Shown piece by piece: positions 18,877 to 28,094 of a DNA stretch of 64,000 nucleotides; within the stretch, counting starts at the first letter, position 1, and the number at the start of each line of letters is the position of its first letter. This DNA comes from JAEEJA01 sp036343175 (lineage in GTDB: Bacteria > Bacillota > Clostridia > Lachnospirales > Lachnospiraceae). The notes beneath the pieces are model-generated. The model saw only the letters and a list, made by a program, of their open reading frames with translations. It did not search any database and had not been told where the DNA came from. The DNA lies in contig JAZASR010000003.1 in the NCBI GenBank assembly GCA_036343175.1, forward strand, positions 62,001 through 126,000. The letters are read 5' to 3'. Made by a program: the position numbers and the translations under genes.

Positions 18877-20254
18877 TTACCACCATAAGTTGATGCCTCC
18901 CGCAAATCTCATAAGCATTATCAATAACAGATAGTGAAGTAATAACATCGAAGAAGGCATTGAAGATAAATTTTTAATGCTTGCAGCTGAAGCATATATT
19001 CCACCTGTTCCATATGCATCAAACACACGAACAGTATGAATAATATATACCAGACAGAAAGCGATTATTGTATTGACAATTCCGAGAATGGCTTTTATTC
19101 TGTCGATTTTTTTTCTGCCGTTATACGTAGTACGTACGATCTTCACTTCTGAATATCTGTTATCCAGACCATAAATCTCAAATGAGAAAGCAATGAGCAG
19201 AATAATATAGATAATGGCCTGAATAACATCCCTGTTTGCATAATTATTTCTATCCGTAAGGATATTATATCCCTTCTCATAAAAGAACCACCCATTTTTT
19301 ACAGTCTTCAGATATGAAAGATGATTCAGAACCATGTTAAATGCTTCCTGTCTATCCAGCATATCCTTATATTTAATTTCTATGTAAACTTCAGATTTTC
19401 CACTTTCAACAGCGGCGTCAATATCATTGCTCAGCTGTTCATATGCTTTTTTTCTTCATCTATAAATTTAATTTTATCCTGATCAAGCGGTCCATAAAGC
19501 TTGTCCATGTATTCTTTATAATAGACGTCATCGATAGAATCAAACTGAATATTTATTGAAGGATTCCACCAGAATGTAAATATTATTGCAAGTACGATTA
19601 CATATAAACTTTTTCCCGGAATCAGCATTTTATATAATTCATGAAGAAAAAGAACTGTATGTCTTCCACCGTACTTAATTTTTATAATAATACTTTTCTT
19701 ACCTCTCTCGGAATAATAACTTTCAAAATAATTGATGATAAAAAATATACCGACACTTGTGAGTGCGGCCCATAAAATAATAAAAAGGAGATGACTGTTA
19801 ACAGGATATCCCATTAAACTGATATTTATGTAGTCCGAAAGGAACGAACCGGTATCTGCCCCATACATAATATTCATATATTTAAATAAGGCAAGGTAAT
19901 GCGTTTCAGGGATCATTAAATAAAAGGCCTCTTCAGCGCCAATTACAGCTGCAGAAAATACAAATGTGAGAACTGCAGAATCGTTTTTTGCCGAAATGAG
20001 CATAAAAAGGAGCCCCAGCAAAGCAGCATTTATAAATTTGACCAGTAAAAAGGCCAGAAGATAACTTTTTATGGTAAATTTATAAGGGCACGTAATATAC
20101 AGATATATACTCTGTATCGATTCATCATTGTGGATTTTCCTGCACCATTTGGACCCAGCAGCCCATATATTCCCGGTGTAAATGAAAAATTCACATTATC
20201 AAGAGCAACTTTATCCTTATATTTTTTTGTGAGTTCATTAAGTTCAAGTATCAC
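18877..20254 (-). pseudogene. ABC transporter remnant: ATPase start fused by deletion to permease, then frameshifted
   Basis: From a GTG at 20254 (overlapping the upstream stop as GTGA, with GGAGGG before it) a normal ABC ATPase begins: ELNELTKKYKDKVAL and Walker A LGPNGAGKSTMMN. Right after Walker A (about 20115) the sequence switches to the middle of an ABC-2 type permease in another frame, so the rest of the ATPase and the permease N-terminus are gone. The permease frame runs to 19431. It then needs one extra A at the A7 run at 19447-19453 to continue (AYEQLSNDID...) into the last 160 residues, which contain several membrane segments and end at 18877. No functional transporter can be made. 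Confidence 0.75.
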
Positions 20255-21312
20255 TTCTGAAATTCCCTCCATTGCGCTTTTATATCATTCAGATAACTTT
20301 TCATCCCATGGGACTTTAGATCCTCTTTTACTCTTTCTATTGACTTATCTGCAGAATCATCTATGAAAGTATTCATAAGTTTATTAATATCATTAGATAT
20401 CTGAATACCTTTTTTATCCTCTGTATCAGGATGAAATCCTAAAAATGGTGAAAGCTTAACGTCATTATAAAAAGAAAAATATTCCTCTTTTCTATTTTCT
20501 GTGAATAATTCATGTTTTAATGGATATGTATTTATAAAAAGGTTTAAAACAAGCTTTTCCAGATAGACGTCATCAAAATCGCTTCCGTCCATATTGGAAA
20601 CGTAACCATTTTTTAGCTTAAAATCCTTGCCCTCAACTCCATAAAGAAGTATATTAGCGTATTTTTCATCATTATAAAAAACTCCAAGGAAATCAACGAC
20701 TGCATCTATGTCATTCGTATTGGCTGAAATACCTATGGATCCGCTAAGTCTGGTGAAAAGATATGGTGTTAAAGTCTTAATTACAACATTATCTTTTTGG
20801 AATTCATCATTAATCGTACCACTAGACAAAGCAATCGCAAATTTTCCTGATTGTATCTTCTTTAAAGCATCATCCTCGTTTAATCCTAAATTTCCAAGGA
20901 AGGATATAGAATTATCAATTAATTGTTCATTCTTCATTTTTTCAATTAAATGTAAAAAATGAAGAAATTTTTCTGATTCGAGGGGATCATAAATTCTTTT
21001 ATTATCGTAATCATAAAGCAGACCATTAACCATTTCGCAGTTAAACATGCTGCAAAAATCATAATCATTTAAAAAATATTGAAAACAAGGAACTTGGGTT
21101 CCATCTTTTTCATCTTTTTCATCCCATTTTAAATTACTCGATATATCATAAATGCCATCAAGAGTTCCATCCCAGGAATTTATATCATTATCAGAGACAT
21201 AATCCTTATTAAAAGCAGCATATATCCCATGATCATCAGCCATCGATGATGGTATTGAATATATTCCGTCATTACACTTAACTGTCTGCCATAGATTTTC
21301 AGGAAAAGCCAT
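20251..21312 (-). pseudogene. Extracellular solute-binding protein, N-terminus lost by frameshift
   Basis: The 353 residues resemble the C-terminal two thirds of an ABC family 1 solute-binding lipoprotein (e.g. YSIPSSMADDHGIYAAFNK, SGKFAIALSSG). No signal peptide or lipobox is present. The frame stays open upstream of the listed ATG (KKGLLYNLKDNLSSENGEK) back to an A7 run at about 21378-21384. There one added A would join it to a different frame reading SFSSAVNDAGEPK. The start is therefore not genuine. It is coupled to the ABC ATPase remnant downstream and follows a truncated propeller lipoprotein, so it belongs to the same decayed cassette. Confidence 0.6.
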
Positions 21313-21417
21313 ATATAGTTTCTCACCGTTTTCAGATGATAGATTATCTTTTAGATTATATAGCAGTCCTTTCTTCTTTTTTTGGGTTCTCCTGCATCAT
21401 TAACAGCACTGCTAAAG

Positions 21418-22233
21418 CTACGAATCATCCTTTTTTATGCTGTAATATAAACTGCCATTATTTGTGAAAATCGAGCCATATTTTTCTTCGGGCTTATCCT
21501 TAATATTCAATTCTTTAATATTATCATTATCTTTATCATACATAAAATAACCATCTTTAGCCGAATAAAAAATATAGCCCTCGCTCATTTTTATGTCATA
21601 AACATGATCAAACGTTTTCAACAGCTTCTTTTTTCCTGATACAATATCGTAAGAATACATATCATAAAGAATATTTTCATATGCAAAAGAATCAAAATTA
21701 TCGGTATCTTCATTAACCTCTACGGTATTTAAATAACTTCCGATGACGTACTTATCTCTATACAAGACTTGCTTTACGCTCTGAACATTATGTAATACGG
21801 AAGCCTTTTTTCGATTTTCTCCATCTGAGTCCATTTCATAAAGATACTGCGTCATCATATCTCTTCCATCTGTAAGATCTCCAATGATATACAGATGTCC
21901 ATTAAACAAGACAGGTCCTGCACATTGCCCCATAAAGGCCGCAGGGCATGATGGATCAGGATTATCTTTTGAATAAGGCTCATGCTTACAATTAGGTTTA
22001 TCGCAATAAATAATATCTTTTCCAGAAGATGTATCGATAAGATGAAGAATATTTGAACCATCAAGATATAAAACTGTATTTTCAGAATAGCTGCAGGTCG
22101 GATCCGTTAGATCGTAAAAATAATTTTCATTAGCAGTATTCCGATTATTTCGGATAAAAAACACCAATAATTCAATCAGCAGACAAGAAAGCAGGCAAAT
22201 AAAAATCACCGGGAATATGTATTTTCTTTTCAT
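21418..22233 (-). CDS. Membrane-anchored propeller-like protein (DUF5050-like), probably truncated
   Basis: The 271 residues begin with a basic N-terminus and hydrophobic segment (residues 6-25). Repeated Tyr/Asp-rich blades follow (SENTVLYLDGSN, NGHLYIIGDL, EGYIFYSAKDGYFMY, NGSLYYSIKKDD), as in DUF5050-type six-bladed propellers of Lachnospiraceae. A CDKPNCKHEP cysteine cluster sits near residue 75. It stops abruptly after a blade, and the next frame is the damaged solute-binding gene, so the C-terminus may be lost. GAGGAAAA precedes the ATG. Function unknown; likely an exported accessory of the transport cassette. Confidence 0.55.
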   Translation of the reverse strand: MKRKYIFPVIFICLLSCLLIELLVFFIRNNRNTANENYFYDLTDPTCSYSENTVLYLDGSNILHLIDTSSGKDIIYCDKPNCKHEPYSKDNPDPSCPAAFMGQCAGPVLFNGHLYIIGDLTDGRDMMTQYLYEMDSDGENRKKASVLHNVQSVKQVLYRDKYVIGSYLNTVEVNEDTDNFDSFAYENILYDMYSYDIVSGKKKLLKTFDHVYDIKMSEGYIFYSAKDGYFMYDKDNDNIKELNIKDKPEEKYGSIFTNNGSLYYSIKKDDS

Positions 22234-22271
22234 AAGCTTTTTCCTCTATTATTATTTATTGACATCACATG

Positions 22272-22661
22272 TTAATAAACTGCTGATGTTCTGGCAGTCC
22301 ATGTCTGATTGTAAGCACTAACAGAATGAGAACTGACTATCCTTACACTATGGCAATTATTTGGTGCATCAAAACTTACCTGGGCTGAATCATAGTGACC
22401 TGCCTGACCTTTCATATCACGAACTGTGAGCGTATCAATATTAATATATGAATATGTTGAAGAAACAGAAACACTTCCTCTGCTGTCATATGAAGTAAAT
22501 GCTTGTGCTTTGAATTTAGAAATGGTCGAAGATGCATGACTGTAAGAGCCGTTGACGCCACCTTTCGCAGTTGATGCAGCATATGCTGCAGTACCCCCAA
22601 ACCCGATGAGCAGGCATAAACTAAATATAGATATCAAAATCTTATTTTTGATGGAATTCAT
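22272..22661 (-). CDS. Small exported protein of unknown function
   Basis: 129 residues with a clear signal peptide (MNSIKNKILISIFSLC..., cleavage after AYAA). The mature part is rich in Ser, Thr, Tyr and Val and has no membrane segment, consistent with a small beta-rich secreted domain. I do not recognise a family. A strong GAAAGGAG box precedes the ATG at 22661. It is the first gene of the cassette and looks intact, unlike the genes after it. A bacteriocin-like or surface role is possible but not shown. Confidence 0.65.
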   Translation of the reverse strand: MNSIKNKILISIFSLCLLIGFGGTAAYAASTAKGGVNGSYSHASSTISKFKAQAFTSYDSRGSVSVSSTYSYINIDTLTVRDMKGQAGHYDSAQVSFDAPNNCHSVRIVSSHSVSAYNQTWTARTSAVY

Positions 22662-22922
22662 AAAAATATTCTCCTTTCAAAAGTTAAAAATAATCATTAA
22701 ATACCGTACTACACTATTTATACTACTATCTTTTCAAAAAAAAAATCAACACTTCTTTTATAAAATAATATTATATATCATTATTATGTATCCTGGTTTT
22801 GATGCATTGTCAGCATGGTGATCAGGAATGGTTATCAAAGCTTGTCCTCATAGCTTTACATTGTACTTTTTCTAAAAGCAGAAATAACTTTTCAGAATCT
22901 TAAAAGTCATGCAGATGAAAGC
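22662..22922. other. AT-rich intergenic stretch without a recognised gene
   Basis: About 260 bases between the small exported protein and the tRNA terminator. It probably holds the promoter of the minus-strand exported protein gene. Only very short frames are open, and none has a credible ribosome binding site or recognisable product. Confidence 0.5.
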
Positions 22923-22956
22923 AAAAAAAGAAGCCTTGAAATTGCATAATTTCAAG
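22923..22956 (-). terminator. Terminator of tRNA-Leu
   Basis: CTTGAAATT (22935-22943) and AATTTCAAG (22948-22956) form a 9-bp stem with a 4-base loop. On the minus strand it is followed by a T-run (complement of 22923-22929). It sits 24 bases beyond the tRNA 3' end. Confidence 0.8.
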
Positions 22957-22979
22957 ACTTTCCTAAGTTAAACAAATAA

Positions 22980-23064
22980 TGCGGAAGAAGGGACTTGAAC
23001 CCTCACGTCGTTAACCAACACTAGATCCTTAGTCTAGCCTGTCTGCCAATTCCAGCACTTCCGC
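22980..23064 (-). tRNA. tRNA-Leu, anticodon AAG
   Basis: A complete 85-base class II tRNA. It has acceptor GCGGAAG/CTTCCGC, a CTG/CAG D-stem, and an anticodon stem CTAGA/TCTAG with loop CTAAGGA giving anticodon AAG. It also has a long variable arm (GTTG/CGAC) and a T-arm with TTCAAGT. Discriminator base A is at 22980 and CCA is not encoded. The long variable arm and discriminator A fit leucine. A34 would be read as inosine if deaminated by TadA. Confidence 0.93.
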
Positions 23065-23262
23065 ATGTAAGAAAATAAACACCAATAAGAAACTTTTATG
23101 TCTCTTAGAAGTTTTATTTCTCTCACGCAACGAATGAAATATTACCATAGTATCCGGAAGTTGTCAACAATTTTTTTCAAATTTTTTGATATTTTTTCAG
23201 GAGAGCCTGAAAATTGGGGAGAAAGTCCGAATTTTACAGAAAAACGATCATTTATCTATGCT

Positions 23263-23964
23263 TCATCTGACAGCATTAAGTTTATCCAACAATTCATCAA
23301 ACAGATGAATATGCTTATTTACAAGACGTTCATAGACTTCATCTGCATCGTCGTCATTATATATATGTGACGTAATATTACGGTCAGCAAGGATCTGCCC
23401 CCATCCATCTGCATCTTCGATGAGATGATTTGCAAAAGCTTCACGCATTACGAATTTTGGGCTGTCGATATTAATGATATCCAAAGTCAGGAGATACTCG
23501 CGGGCTGTCTTCCATGCAAGCTCAGTTGTAAATTCGAATCTTTGAATGACACCATCACGCAATGTCAGACTTCCGCTTGACTTAGATTCTTCTATAGATT
23601 CATGAAGTCGGGAAAGCGCCTTAGAATAGTTATCCAGTTTATGTAAAAACTTATCCATAATTATTATACCATCCTTCTCTATATTTATTAAAAGCTCAGA
23701 GCCAGCCATATTTTCAGTTATATAAATAAGATCGATTTTTGTAAGTATTGGCAGCTGATCGATATCCTGTTCAAAATGAAGGCGGGTATTCTGATCATTA
23801 CACAATACCGCTATATCATAATCACTATTGCGATTAAAGTCACCACGGGCACGTGACCCAAATAAAATCACCCTTTTTACAGCACTGTATTTTTTTGAAA
23901 TTTCCAATATTGACTGAATAACTTTATCTTCTGATATTTTCAATTTTGCCTCCGCCTCCTTCAT
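23263..23964 (-). CDS. Fused MNT nucleotidyltransferase-HEPN protein
   Basis: A single 233-residue chain joining two proteins that are usually separate genes. Residues 1-100 are a minimal nucleotidyltransferase (MntA/HI0073 type) with the GSRARGDFNRNSDYDIAV motif, in which the Gly-Ser and paired Asp residues bind ATP and metal. From about residue 102, starting at an internal Met, it is an HI0074-type HEPN helical domain with DRNITSH, a match to the HEPN RX4H RNase motif. In type VII-like toxin-antitoxin pairs the MNT partner AMPylates and silences the HEPN toxin. It lies between tRNA-Leu and a membrane protein gene. The fusion could be a natural one-chain module or a frame-joined pair. Confidence 0.85.
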   Translation of the reverse strand: MKEAEAKLKISEDKVIQSILEISKKYSAVKRVILFGSRARGDFNRNSDYDIAVLCNDQNTRLHFEQDIDQLPILTKIDLIYITENMAGSELLINIEKDGIIIMDKFLHKLDNYSKALSRLHESIEESKSSGSLTLRDGVIQRFEFTTELAWKTAREYLLTLDIINIDSPKFVMREAFANHLIEDADGWGQILADRNITSHIYNDDDADEVYERLVNKHIHLFDELLDKLNAVR

Positions 23965-24042
23965 ACGTATTTGACTTTTGACAGCTATATTCTAGAATAT
24001 ATCTGACAGAAATGCAATTTTAGCTTAAAAGAGGTGGACAGA

Positions 24043-24834
24043 TTGGGTTTTGAAAGATTCGGAAAGGAGCACATTTGTGTCCTTTTGATAACAGGTGCTA
24101 TTATTGTCGTAAATGTATGGATATGCAGTCAGCTGAGACGTAAAGCTCATAATGATGAAAATCAGAAGAATATGCTAAAGCCAATAATATCTGGAAATAT
24201 CGGGACAAGGATCACCCCGGACATGATTTACATCCGTATCATGGCTCTTTTGCTTCTTGCCACTGAAATACAGCAGGACATGCACTTCTTAATACTCGGC
24301 CAGACCATACTCTATAATCTTCCGCTCCATCTGTGCGGCATAGGGATCTTTGTAGACCTATACTGCGCATTTGCCAATAAAAACAGATCCTCAGATGCCA
24401 TGCGTGAAATAAGCCTCATGCTCATAGGACCCGGAGCACTCTCAGCCCTGCTTTTCCCCGACTGGACAGACATGCCGATACTCAGCTGGCTCTCCGTGAC
24501 AGGCTTCATTTCCCACAGCTTCCTCATAATGATCCCGCTGATGATGATAAAGACCTGTTCAATAAACCCAAGGATCAGTCATATCTGGTATTATCCGGTA
24601 TTCCTATGCATGCTGGCGGCATTTATCTACCCGTTTGATAAGCTTACAAAGACCAACTATATGTTCCTGCTCGCGGCGCCTTCCGGCACTCCTCTTGAAA
24701 GACTGTACAATGTCACCGGAAAGGCGATGTATATTCCGGGGATGTTAATAATGGTCGTTGGGATAGTGGGAGTCTTATATATGATACTCGATCTTATCAG
24801 GTATATTATAGTAAAAACTTCATCTCCGGCATGA
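24043..24834 (+). CDS. YwaF/TIGR02206-like integral membrane protein
   Basis: A 263-residue polytopic membrane protein with about seven hydrophobic segments, opening GFERFGKEHICVLLIT and containing LPLHLCGIGIF, which fits the TIGR02206 (YwaF) family of unknown function. A GTG at 24034 extends the frame by three codons. The TTG at 24043 is preferred because the AGAGGTGG box then sits at a usable distance. It converges on the acetyltransferase gene 30 bases away and is divergent from the MNT-HEPN gene. No role can be assigned. Confidence 0.75.
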   Translation: MGFERFGKEHICVLLITGAIIVVNVWICSQLRRKAHNDENQKNMLKPIISGNIGTRITPDMIYIRIMALLLLATEIQQDMHFLILGQTILYNLPLHLCGIGIFVDLYCAFANKNRSSDAMREISLMLIGPGALSALLFPDWTDMPILSWLSVTGFISHSFLIMIPLMMIKTCSINPRISHIWYYPVFLCMLAAFIYPFDKLTKTNYMFLLAAPSGTPLERLYNVTGKAMYIPGMLIMVVGIVGVLYMILDLIRYIIVKTSSPA

Positions 24835-24864
24835 CCTTTTGTATCAGGATATGTGTTGCCGGGA

Positions 24865-25560
24865 TTAACCGAAGTGTTGAATATCTCTGCTTTCATAGAC
24901 TTCCATACCGTCATTGTTTTCCGATAAACATGCAAATCCCAAATTCTTAATAAAAGCCTTAGATGCAGCATTATCCGGATGAATAAGAGCAACTGCCTCT
25001 TTCACATTAAAGTTTTTAACAGCCCATTCAATAATTGCGGAGACTGCTTCTTTCGCATAACCCATTCCCTGAAACTCTTTTGCAGTCATATATCCGATCT
25101 CGATCGCATCTTTTTGATGCTGCTGCACATTTCCAGGATCAGCCATTTCAAATATATCTGCATGCTGATATGGTTCTTTATCTTCAGATAATGAAAGCCT
25201 CCGGATCGTATAAATACCGACCGACTGACCTTTTGACCTGCCTGTCAATCGCACCTTAAGATCATCTGTCATTCGTCCCTCAGAAGCACTCAAAGCTGGC
25301 TGCGCACCTCCTTCATTCTCCTTAAAAGCGATCCAATCTATCCTGTCCTTATCCGGCAAATATGTATCTTTATACCATTTTATATGACTTTCCAACGTCA
25401 CAGCGTGAGGGTTCTTAAAATACCTGTAAATATCCGGATCTGAGCGTAGGCTAACTATAAAGCAAGCGTCGGACTCATTTATTTCTCTTAGCTTAAGTCT
25501 GGGCGAGGATATCATCAATGTCCGGGTTCTTATTGGTTCAAAAGTATCTATTACGTTCAT
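24865..25560 (-). CDS. GNAT acetyltransferase (RimJ/RimL type), last gene of the glycosylation operon
   Basis: 231 residues. A GNAT fold begins with SPRLKLREINESDACFIVSLR and carries the acetyl-CoA loop region EIGYMTAKEFQGMGYAKEA, followed by NAASKAFIKNLGF. There is an unusual middle insert around residues 85-110. It lies 58 bases after pseC at the end of the operon. A second, more PseH-like GNAT is present at 31402-31953. This one may therefore acetylate another amino sugar, for example the product of the VioA-like aminotransferase, in the role VioB plays elsewhere. That role is inference. Confidence 0.75.
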   Translation of the reverse strand: MNVIDTFEPIRTRTLMISSPRLKLREINESDACFIVSLRSDPDIYRYFKNPHAVTLESHIKWYKDTYLPDKDRIDWIAFKENEGGAQPALSASEGRMTDDLKVRLTGRSKGQSVGIYTIRRLSLSEDKEPYQHADIFEMADPGNVQQHQKDAIEIGYMTAKEFQGMGYAKEAVSAIIEWAVKNFNVKEAVALIHPDNAASKAFIKNLGFACLSENNDGMEVYESRDIQHFG

Positions 25561-25617
25561 CTCCTCATTTAACTTTTCTGAATGACATCTGATGATCAGT
25601 TAAAAACTATCCTGAGC

Positions 25618-26814
25618 TTATCTGCGGTAATACCTGACAAGCCTGGTTACTGCACTGATCACGTCATTCACATCCCCATCTGACATCTTAGGATACAGGG
25701 GCAGTGACATGATGCCCTTGTAGTATTCTTCCGCATTCGGACAAATGCCCTTTTTATATCCCAGCTTCTGATAATAAGGGAAATAATATACAGGTACATA
25801 ATGAATCTGGCACTGTACGCCCTCTGCACTCATGGCATCGAAGAACTCCCGTCTTGTACAGGAGAGCTTATCAAGATCGAGATGCAGTATATACAGGTGG
25901 CGGTAGGAGTCCGATTCTTTGTACTCCTTCTGTATTATAAGCTCCGGATATTCTGAAAATGCCTTATCATATTTTCTGACTATCTCCTGGCGCCTGTGAC
26001 CGAATTTATCCAGTTTCTTAAGCTGGCTGCATAAAAGGGCTGCCTGGATATCTGTCATCCTGTAATTATAGCCAAGGGAGATCATCTCATAGACCCACGG
26101 GCCTTCATGAGGTCCGTCAAGCATCTGAGCCGGATCATGTGTTATGCCATGTGCATGGGCAAGCTGAACTTTCTTATAAAGTTCCTCATTGTCAGTAAGG
26201 ACCGCTCCCCCCTCACCGGCTGTTATGGTCTTAACAGGATGGAATGAAAAGCAGGTCATATCAGCAAGGGTACCGACTTTTATGCCTCCATACTTTGAGC
26301 CGATCGAGTGAGCTGCATCTTCTATAAATACAAGACCATGGTCATCACATATCTTCCTTATTGCCGCTGCGTCAACTAAAGCTCCTGTGTAGTCAACTGC
26401 AATAACAGCCTTTGTCTTATCACTGATATGGGACTCAATGCTCACAGGGTCTATCTCATAGGTCTCAGGGTCAATATCCGCAAATACCGGCCGTGCGCCG
26501 CAGTAAAGGGCACAATTTGCAGAGGCCGCAAATGTGATCGGAGTGGTAATGATCTCATCTCCCGGCCCGACGCCAGCCGCCATGCAGGCACAGTGAAGAG
26601 CGGAGGTATCGCTGTTAAGAAGTACTGCATACTTTGCTCCGGTATATTCGCAAAGAGCCCTCTGTGCTGCCTCAGTCTGAGGTCCGCATGTAAGGTAATC
26701 AGACCTGAGTACATCTTCGACCGCCTTTATATCATCCTCATCGATCCATTGATGGCCATAGAATATCTTATTTGTCCTGACAGGCCTGCCGCCTGCTATT
26801 GCCGGTTTATCCAT
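25618..26814 (-). CDS. pseC: UDP-4-amino-4,6-dideoxy-N-acetyl-L-altrosamine transaminase
   Basis: PLP-dependent DegT/DnrJ/EryC1 aminotransferase, second step of pseudaminic acid synthesis. The 398 residues begin near YGHQWIDEDDIKAVEDVLRS and show the family core: TTPITFAASANCAL, FIEDAAHSIGS and the PLP lysine in SFHPVKTITAGEGG. The start is ATG 26814: an ATGGAGG box (whose ATG is the upstream in-frame start at 26829) sits 8 bases before it. It shares an operon with the PseH-like GNAT. Its upstream partner PseB is 17 kb away, beyond ftsH. Confidence 0.9.
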   Translation of the reverse strand: MDKPAIAGGRPVRTNKIFYGHQWIDEDDIKAVEDVLRSDYLTCGPQTEAAQRALCEYTGAKYAVLLNSDTSALHCACMAAGVGPGDEIITTPITFAASANCALYCGARPVFADIDPETYEIDPVSIESHISDKTKAVIAVDYTGALVDAAAIRKICDDHGLVFIEDAAHSIGSKYGGIKVGTLADMTCFSFHPVKTITAGEGGAVLTDNEELYKKVQLAHAHGITHDPAQMLDGPHEGPWVYEMISLGYNYRMTDIQAALLCSQLKKLDKFGHRRQEIVRKYDKAFSEYPELIIQKEYKESDSYRHLYILHLDLDKLSCTRREFFDAMSAEGVQCQIHYVPVYYFPYYQKLGYKKGICPNAEEYYKGIMSLPLYPKMSDGDVNDVISAVTRLVRYYRR

Positions 26815-26875
26815 GATCAATACCTCCATTTGCTGTAATTTGATATAACCACTGATAATATTTAAGGCAAGAATA

Positions 26876-26959
26876 CTAATTAGGAACTTTTTTTGTCCAT
26901 ATAATATTTATAAATACCATTGAAGACAGCAGCTTTACCGGGTTTACAAGTTTTTTCAT
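26876..26959 (-). CDS. Possible 27-residue peptide coupled to the DUF2920 gene
   Basis: An ATG overlaps the DUF2920 stop (ATGA, 26956-26959) and opens a frame of 27 codons reading MKKLVNPVKLLSSMVFINII..., a basic start followed by a hydrophobic run, ending in TAG at 26876-26878. The overlap implies translational coupling. It may be the start of a gene whose rest was lost, a small membrane peptide, or chance. Nothing recognisable lies between it and pseC. Confidence 0.35.
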   Translation of the reverse strand: MKKLVNPVKLLSSMVFINIIWTKKVPN

Positions 26960-28074
26960 GTAAATTTCCTTACTGCTGTACCATCCTCTGTAAAATGGTA
27001 ACAGTACATGTCTGACGATAGTGTATTACCATTCCACAGATCTCTGCCTTTCTCTGCACACATTCCTGCAGCCGCAATATTTTCATCAGTAATGCTGTTC
27101 CTGAAGAATTCAATGAAATCCGTTCCAAGACCGTGCCTTGCAGAAGTAAATACAGTTCCATCTATATTATCTGATGATACAATGTGCAGCTTTGTATTAT
27201 TTACGTGCTGAAGAAAATTCCTTTTATCTTCGAGACTGATAAAGGTATCTAAAGTTCCATGGTACGAAAGTATTAATGCCCTGTTCCTAAATTGGGTGTA
27301 AAGTGTCCTTAAATCGTATATTCCCTTATCTTCTATAAAGTCAGATGCATGAAAATATTCACGTATCTCTAAAGGCAGGTGTCTTTTAGTATTATCCGGG
27401 CATGTAATAGTAAGGCTTTCGCAAAAAAGCCTTCTGTATCTGGTAAAGTACCTCGGCACAAACCAGGCAGAATTATCAATGATCAGAGAAAAAAGATCCG
27501 GATACATGGCGTTGATGAGATAGAGCAGATAGGCTCCCTGGGAAAAGCCATATCCGATGATGTTATTTTTATCAAAGTTCAGGCCGGCAGACTCAAGCAG
27601 TTCAGTGGTCTTCTTAAGAGCTCTTACACAATCAAGTGCCTGAAAAATGCCCATCTCACAGAAGTTTTCCGGAGTCTCACTACTGGTAAGATGACTTCTG
27701 ATAATTATCTTTTCATCGGATAAAGCCTCCTGCCACTCCTCTTCACTTAATATGCTCAAAGGATCGCATCTCACCTTCTCCGCACTTTGGCGAACTTCTC
27801 TGTCAAGCTCTTTCCCCATGTATTCATAGCCAAAATAATCGCACTGGACGATGACGAGATCTTTCTCATCGGAAAAAAGACGGCGAAGCTTTCTGTAAAC
27901 ATGAGCGCGGGCATCACCGCCGAAGCCGGAAACCACCAGACATATCCCAGGCAGCTTGTCGGATGCTTCTATGACCTTATCATCAGGAAGCGATATATAA
28001 ACATCAAAATTTCTTGGTTCCTTACAGCCCCAAAAAGACTGACCCGGGATGGTAAAATGATATTCGGATGACAT
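26956..28074 (-). CDS. DUF2920 family alpha/beta-hydrolase of the glycosylation island
   Basis: 372 residues with an alpha/beta-hydrolase layout: VVSGFGGDARAHVYRK near the start, a nucleophile elbow GYGFSQGAYL, an acid candidate in GTLDTFIS and a late His in SARHGLG. It matches DUF2920 as I know it from flagellin-glycosylation loci of Campylobacter. The substrate is unknown; de-esterification of a sugar or cleavage of an acyl thioester are both possible. It lies 20 bases after luxC in the same operon, which makes an acyl-related role attractive. AAAGGA precedes the ATG. Confidence 0.75.
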   Translation of the reverse strand: MSSEYHFTIPGQSFWGCKEPRNFDVYISLPDDKVIEASDKLPGICLVVSGFGGDARAHVYRKLRRLFSDEKDLVIVQCDYFGYEYMGKELDREVRQSAEKVRCDPLSILSEEEWQEALSDEKIIIRSHLTSSETPENFCEMGIFQALDCVRALKKTTELLESAGLNFDKNNIIGYGFSQGAYLLYLINAMYPDLFSLIIDNSAWFVPRYFTRYRRLFCESLTITCPDNTKRHLPLEIREYFHASDFIEDKGIYDLRTLYTQFRNRALILSYHGTLDTFISLEDKRNFLQHVNNTKLHIVSSDNIDGTVFTSARHGLGTDFIEFFRNSITDENIAAAGMCAEKGRDLWNGNTLSSDMYCYHFTEDGTAVRKFT

Positions 28075-28094
28075 AATTTTTTCCTTTGTCCTCC

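Noticed and set aside
18877..22661. Complete lantibiotic or bacteriocin system
   Set aside because: No modification enzyme or precursor with a leader motif was seen, and the transporter is broken.
24865..25560. PseH assignment for the GNAT after pseC
   Set aside because: The 31402-31953 protein has the PseH-like WR..P opening and context; this one resembles the RimJ/RimL type.
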